A DNA stretch of 64,000 nucleotides from Gymnopus androsaceus JB14 (taxonomy: Eukaryota; Basidiomycota; Agaricomycetes; Agaricales; Omphalotaceae): positions 857,188 through 921,187 of the forward strand of contig ML769385.1 in the NCBI GenBank assembly GCA_009733575.1, read 5' to 3'. The position numbers and the translations under genes are program-made. Shown one piece after another: positions 59,571-64,000 of the stretch (positions are counted from its first letter, which is position 1; each line of letters opens with the position of its first letter). The notes under the pieces are model-generated. The model had not been told where the DNA came from. It did not search any database and saw only the letters and a list, made by a program, of their open reading frames with translations.

Positions 59571-61597
59571 TTACTGCGCTTCCATCATCTCCTCAGCTGT
59601 CGGTCCGCCCCCACCACCCTGCTCCCGATCCTTCCTGACAGCCTGCACAACGTCGTCGACACGCAGGAGCATACGCGCAGCCTGTAAGACGTCGAAGTCA
59701 GTTGCTGTATTCATGGGTGTAAGCGTCAAATCACTTACCTCGATAGCGGTTTTCAACGTCTGTATCTTTACGCTTGCACTCTCCCACAACCCATACTCCT
59801 TCATATCCACAACTTTCCCCGTCTCCCCATTGACTCCCCACGAATGGCCACCCTCTCCACTGGCATGATGCGCGCGCAGCTCAGTCAAAACTCTAATCGC
59901 ATTCCCTCCCGCATTCTGGACCAGTGTCCGGGGAATAACTTCCATAGCTTCCGCAACTGCGCGGAAAGGCCATGATTCAATTCCGTTGATGGTAGAGTTG
60001 GCATTGTGTGCACCAGTAGCAGAATTCGCAACACCGACATACCCTCTCTTCGCAGCTGCCAACAAGCCGACACTAATTGCCATTTCCGTCGCACCTCCGC
60101 CAGGAATCAAGCGAGGGTCGAAATAGACATTCCGAGCGACAGACATGGCATCCGCGAGGTTTCTATCAATCTCGTTCAAGATGTCTTTTGAGGGTCCGCG
60201 GAGGAGGATGGTGCAGGCTCGAGGAGAGGCGCATTGGGTTAGGAAGGTGAAGTATCTAGGGGATTTTTTTTTCAGTGGTTGAAAAATAAACAGAAAAGAG
60301 AATGATACGCACTCGTCACCGATTTTCTCAACATTGAATAACCCACAACCAGTGCCTACGTCGGCCTCCCGCAGGTCCTCGACTCGGTTGACGATGGTTG
60401 CACCGACAGCGAGAGCGATACGATTGTTGTCCGATTTCCGGACACGACGGATGGCCGTGATGTTGTGCTTGACGAAAACATGTTGGGCAAGGTCTGCATG
60501 TGAAGATGAGAATCTGAGGATGCAGTTGAGAGGAGCCCACATGCAACGCACCAGAAACACCCTTTTCAGTAAAAACGACATCTGGCTTGAATTCTACAAT
60601 AGCCTCCACCATAGCCTTGACTTGTTCTTCTTCAATATCCTGCGCCCTCTTCCAGTCTGCCTCGCGCGAAAACTCCATATTCGTCTGACTTTCACCTTTT
60701 TTGTACTCGAGAGGACAATCCAGAAGAATGATACGAGGATTATGTATACGCCTCCGCATATTTGGATGCGTAATATCCTTGTTCAGCATCACTCCCTGCA
60801 AAACCTCACTCTTCTCGATTTCACCTCCAGGAATCTTCTCAACCCGGACGTACCGCTTGATATCGACAGTCCGGAGCCCATCAGTGTCTTGCGCGACGAT
60901 ACGCACAGCGTGTAAAGCGAGTTTACACATGAGCTCGGACCACCGTACGACGAATTTTGTGTTTAATGAGGTTTTGATGAGGCTGAGCATTTCTTCGTCT
61001 GATTCAGTATTGATAGGGATGGAGATTTGGTTGATGATTGATAGTGCTTCTTTGAGGGCTTTGTTATAAGCCGAGATGATTACGACTGGGTGAATGTCCC
61101 GCTCGAGTTGGGATAAAGATTGAGCGAGGATTTCACCGGCAAGGACAATTACACTTGTTGTACCATCTCCGCATTCTTCATCCTGCGTTCGGCTGAGTTC
61201 AATCATGTTTTTCGCTGCGGGATGCGCCACGTCGATTTCTCGGAGGATTGCATTTCCGTCGTTGGTTAATCTGAGAAATATTAGTTGGTGAATGTACACT
61301 TTTTTTTTGTTGACTTACAATATCCCTCCCATCGGATCCAAGATCATTTTCAGCATCGATTTTGGACCAAGACACGTCCGAATCACATCTGCTACAGTCT
61401 ACAAGACCGATGATTAGAGTTTAGTTGCTTCTTTCTTTCTCTCTTTGCTCACTTTTGCTGCAGTAATGTTGGATATCTGAGCTTTTCGACCTGATTGGCG
61501 TTCAGGTGCCGTATCTGCCAATCGCAAATCGTTAGATAGTGGAGATGAGCGAGGAAAGGCACTAACTCATGAAAAAAACAGGTGTTCCGCCAGACAT
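59571..61597 (-). CDS. CCT3: Chaperonin TCP-1 subunit gamma (CCT3)
   Basis: CCT3 is one of eight subunits of the cytosolic TRiC/CCT ring that folds actin, tubulin and WD40 proteins. Start at 61597: [31 protein letters not shown], (intron) [27 protein letters not shown], (intron) [20 protein letters not shown], then [20 protein letters not shown] (the GDGTT ATP motif), [112 protein letters not shown] and a Gly-rich end [19 protein letters not shown]. The gamma-specific [11 protein letters not shown] supports the subunit call. About eight introns. Confidence 0.9.
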
Positions 61598-61995
61598 GAT
61601 GGATAAAGAGTGAGGGACAACTTGAAAGAAGACGCGTTCCGCGATAGAAATTTAGAGCGCTTACGAGTCAGAGGTTTGTCAGCAGTGTAAGCGCCAGGCG
61701 CCTTTCCCTCGGTTTCGAAATTCACACTCTGTGGGAGAAATTCTATACCTCCAATTAGATAGACTATGTACAAAGGTACTTAGAGTAAGTTACTCGACAA
61801 TAAACAATAAACGAATGTTGAACATACAACGAGGAATGAGAGAACGTGAATGCGAACCTGACGCTATTTGTGTAGAAATACAGTATTAACAATTCAGAAA
61901 CAGCTACACTACATGCATGACAGATTAAAAAGAGCAAAGTCCAAAAATCCAGTCATAAAAACATGAGATATCAATCGTAAGTCGTGCTGGTTAGC
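61598..61995. other. Intergenic region upstream of CCT3
   Basis: A minus-strand ORF at 61773-61567 reads SVNFETEGKAPGAYTADKPL then TRKRSKFLSR. This looks more protein-like than random, but I recognise no family and cannot link exons to it. It could be an alternative upstream exon or a small gene. Confidence 0.3.
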
Positions 61996-63596
61996 TCAAA
62001 TCCAGCCCGTTGGAGGCGACTGCAGGTCAATCCGATGACGGCTGCGAGTACTGGATCCAGACCCCGAATGACGACCGCCTTCTTTCCATGACTCGGGAGT
62101 AGGAGGCGAGCGTAAACGTGCATTGTTTGGAGCAAAGTCTGGTGAACACTCGATGGATGCTTTCGTGGATTCACGATCATCGGATATCATGCTCAGGTCT
62201 CTTGCTCGATGGGCGGACCGATCGAGGAGGGTGTGCATACTGGAGACGGAGGTATGCTGGCTGTAGCTTTCCACGTTATTGCTTGTGCTGCTCGAATTGG
62301 AGCTCGTTCCACGAGAGTGGGTTCTGGGCAAACGAGGCTGCAGAGCAGGCTGTCGTTGGCGGATCTCGTCTGAGCAGAGTTTATAGAGGTCGTCAAGCTG
62401 GAGATGTGCCGCTTCATCGCGAAGCTCAAGGAGGGCTTCAAGACGGCTCTGGGAGTTGGCAGGCTGGAGCTGTGCAGCCCTGGGGAGTGTCTCGGCAACA
62501 TCTGCAGTTCCAACAGGGGAACGGAGATAGTTGCAGAATATGCATGTATCTAGGAAACTATCAGCAATGTATTGAGAATATGGACGGAGGAAGTTATGCT
62601 CACGGTGCACTCGGTCGGTCAAGGAAAATGTGGATGGTTAACAGGCGCTTGAGGCAGCAAGCCCTGAGATGCCAGATGATTCCGGTAACTGGACATATCG
62701 TCGCTCGCAGTGGAATATATCGACGATGCGTCAGAATTCTGCCGCAGTCTCGGGAAGAGAGAGTGCAGGTAGGAGCACAATTGCGAAGGACGCGAAGTCA
62801 ACGACTTCAAAGGTGCTCTTGTACGTCGCTGTGCATGTTTCCAAGGTCACCAGGACTGTGGAAGTATCGATCATACCACTGGGAACACCAGAGATTAAAA
62901 CCGGCTCGAATGGCGGCTGAGGAGGTGACTGAGCGAGATGGGCAGGAAGAGCTGGCACTCGGAATACATCTATACTCGACTGGGATTTTGCTTTGAGAGA
63001 AGGACGAAGACTGCGCTGGGATGGAAGAGGAGAAGTATGAGAAGGAGGGGTGGGCCAGGAGATCCCTGCAAGCTCGTCTTCGTCGGATCCAGCACTAGAC
63101 TCGCGACAGTCGATAGGGAATCTCCTGGAAGCGGGGGGCTCACCAATAGCTTGGAGGCGGAACTAGCAGAGCGCTGAATAGCGGGTCTCAAATTAGACCT
63201 GGATGAAGTCGAGGTGGAAGAACGATGGAGTGAAGGCTTCCTCTCCATTGGAAAGGACAACCCAGAGTTCTGCAAAGCTTCCTCTGGAGTGCGGACAATA
63301 GTGGCGCCTGAGCCAAGGGGACCAGTACGAACACTGGAAACAAGCTCGATGCTCCTGACCGGTTTCCGTTCCGGTTCTGGAGGAGGAGAAGACTTGTTTC
63401 CTTTGTAGAATGAAGAAACTGAAGATTGTGTAGAATGACGCGAAAGCCAGCCCATTGTGTTGGAAAGCGTCACAGAGTGCTTTCGACTCTTAGAAGATTT
63501 AAGAGAAAGGTTGGAAGTTGAAGTATTCATGAATGAGGAAGGAGGGTGGATTCCGTGTGGTTGGGGTGAGGCAAGCATCCTTAAGGCTGATGGCAC
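61996..63596 (-). CDS. Hypothetical protein, Ser-rich with a possible BTB/POZ-like region
   Basis: Begins MPSALRMLASPQPHGIHPPS; the Met at 63530 (MNTSTSNLSLKSSKSRKHSV) is an alternative start. The N-terminal 180 residues are Ser/Pro-rich and basic (HSTQSSVSSFYKGNKSSPPP). A middle region resembles a BTB fold: VLISGVPSGMIDTSTVLVTL, ETCTATYKSTFEVVDFASFA, then FLRPYSQYIADSFLDTCIF, NYLRSPVGTADVAETLPRAA and SRLEALLELRDEAAHLQLDD with LYKLCSDEIR, the usual end of a BTB domain. The tail is again Ser-rich and stops at 61996. Intron positions are only partly clear. I see this pattern in basidiomycete hypothetical proteins; the function is unknown. Confidence 0.6.
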
Positions 63597-63654
63597 GCAT
63601 TGTGCCTTCGCCCTTTTGTTCTTCGGAACTCAATTGAAAACGAGAACAAAGGAT

Positions 63655-64000
63655 GTAAGTGATGGGCGTCTAATCTATACATTTAATTTAGCCTATTGTC
63701 CCAAATTTGTCATGGACATCCATACTGCCAAATTTCAAACCGCGATTCCGTACACTCTTCTGGCAATTTCGCCCGCTCTCTCTGATCTCCATACTCGCAG
63801 AACCCACCAAAAAGATACAGAACTCGTCCCCGAAAATTGCCCCAGATGCGGGGTCTACTTGTTTGCTGGTGACAGTAGCACTAGGGTCGTTCGAACGAAG
63901 CGACGACGAACGGGCAGAACAGACACCCCTAACACACGCAGCAACAAAAATACAAGGGCCCGGCAAACGACATGTTTTCAATGTGGATGGGTGTCTGTGT
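63655..64000 (+). CDS. Partial gene with a paired CxxC zinc-ribbon, runs off the right edge
   Basis: After a possible acceptor (TTTAATTTAG near 63690) the plus strand reads YCPKFVMDIHTAKFQTAIPY, TLLAISPALSDLHTRRTHQK, then LVPENCPRCGVYLFAGDSS, basic TKRRRTGRTDTPNTRSNKN, and TTCFQCGWVSV at the edge. Two CxxC pairs about 50 residues apart suggest a zinc ribbon. The layout recalls the Rpr2/Snm1 RNase P/MRP subunit family, but this is a guess. The first exon is not defined. Confidence 0.4.

Noticed and set aside
59458..60191. Plus-strand ORFs over CCT3 (59458-59868, 60334-60915)
   Set aside because: Complementary-strand shadows of the chaperonin exons.
62118..62996. A 292-codon plus-strand ORF
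   Set aside because: It is the complement of the Ser-rich hypothetical gene, which has better domain-like features (LYKLCSDEIR end) and GT-AG introns.

Overview
The window is nuclear DNA of a basidiomycete fungus, most likely an Agaricomycete. Genes are cut by many short (about 45-65 nt) GT-AG introns. The protein families are fungal or basidiomycete: Plavaka-type transposase, a multicopy DUF6698-like family, a basidiomycete-type 7TM family, a Kre9/Knh1-like wall protein and an SSD1 homologue. Gene identities below come from reading translations by eye; no database search was run.

Left part (1-32.7 kb) is accessory DNA. A Plavaka-like transposase remnant (1-4220, minus) is interrupted by a 1.2-kb element with perfect 38-bp inverted ends. 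From about 4.3 to 32.6 kb lies a patchwork of near-identical segments, each present two or three times: a DUF6698-like gene, a 7TM membrane-protein gene, a nucleoside-phosphorylase-like gene, and pieces of dCTP deaminase and adenylate kinase genes. Because the copies differ by insertions, several transposable elements can be delimited by comparing filled with empty sites: a Tc1/mariner-like MITE (TA), a second TA element, an 827-bp element with a 2-bp TT duplication, a 630-bp hAT-type element with an 8-bp duplication, and a 2.4-kb element that encodes a degenerate P-loop ATPase and sits inside a dCTP deaminase copy. The rightmost 7TM and phosphorylase copies (28.3-32.7 kb) are the most intact. 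The other copies carry frameshifts, truncations or foreign joins. A 25-N gap and clusters of single-base indels show that the assembly here is imperfect.

Right part (32.7-64 kb) is compact conserved gene space: a Zn2Cys6 transcription factor, Mediator MED17, ribosomal protein uL18/RPL5, mitochondrial EF-G, SEC13, thiamine pyrophosphokinase, a GPI-type Kre9/Knh1-like protein, two tandem copies of the ESCRT-III gene VPS24, an F-box protein, the catalytic NAD-isocitrate dehydrogenase subunit, an SSD1/RNB-domain protein, a tRNA-Arg(TCG) with an intron, CCT3, a BTB-like hypothetical protein and a partial zinc-ribbon gene at the right edge. These are housekeeping genes without an obvious shared pathway. 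RPL5 and SEC13 each contain one single-base frameshift that is more likely sequence error than biology.

I did not find a convincing new multi-gene system. The most informative content is the set of nested, boundary-resolved transposons and the tandem duplications.
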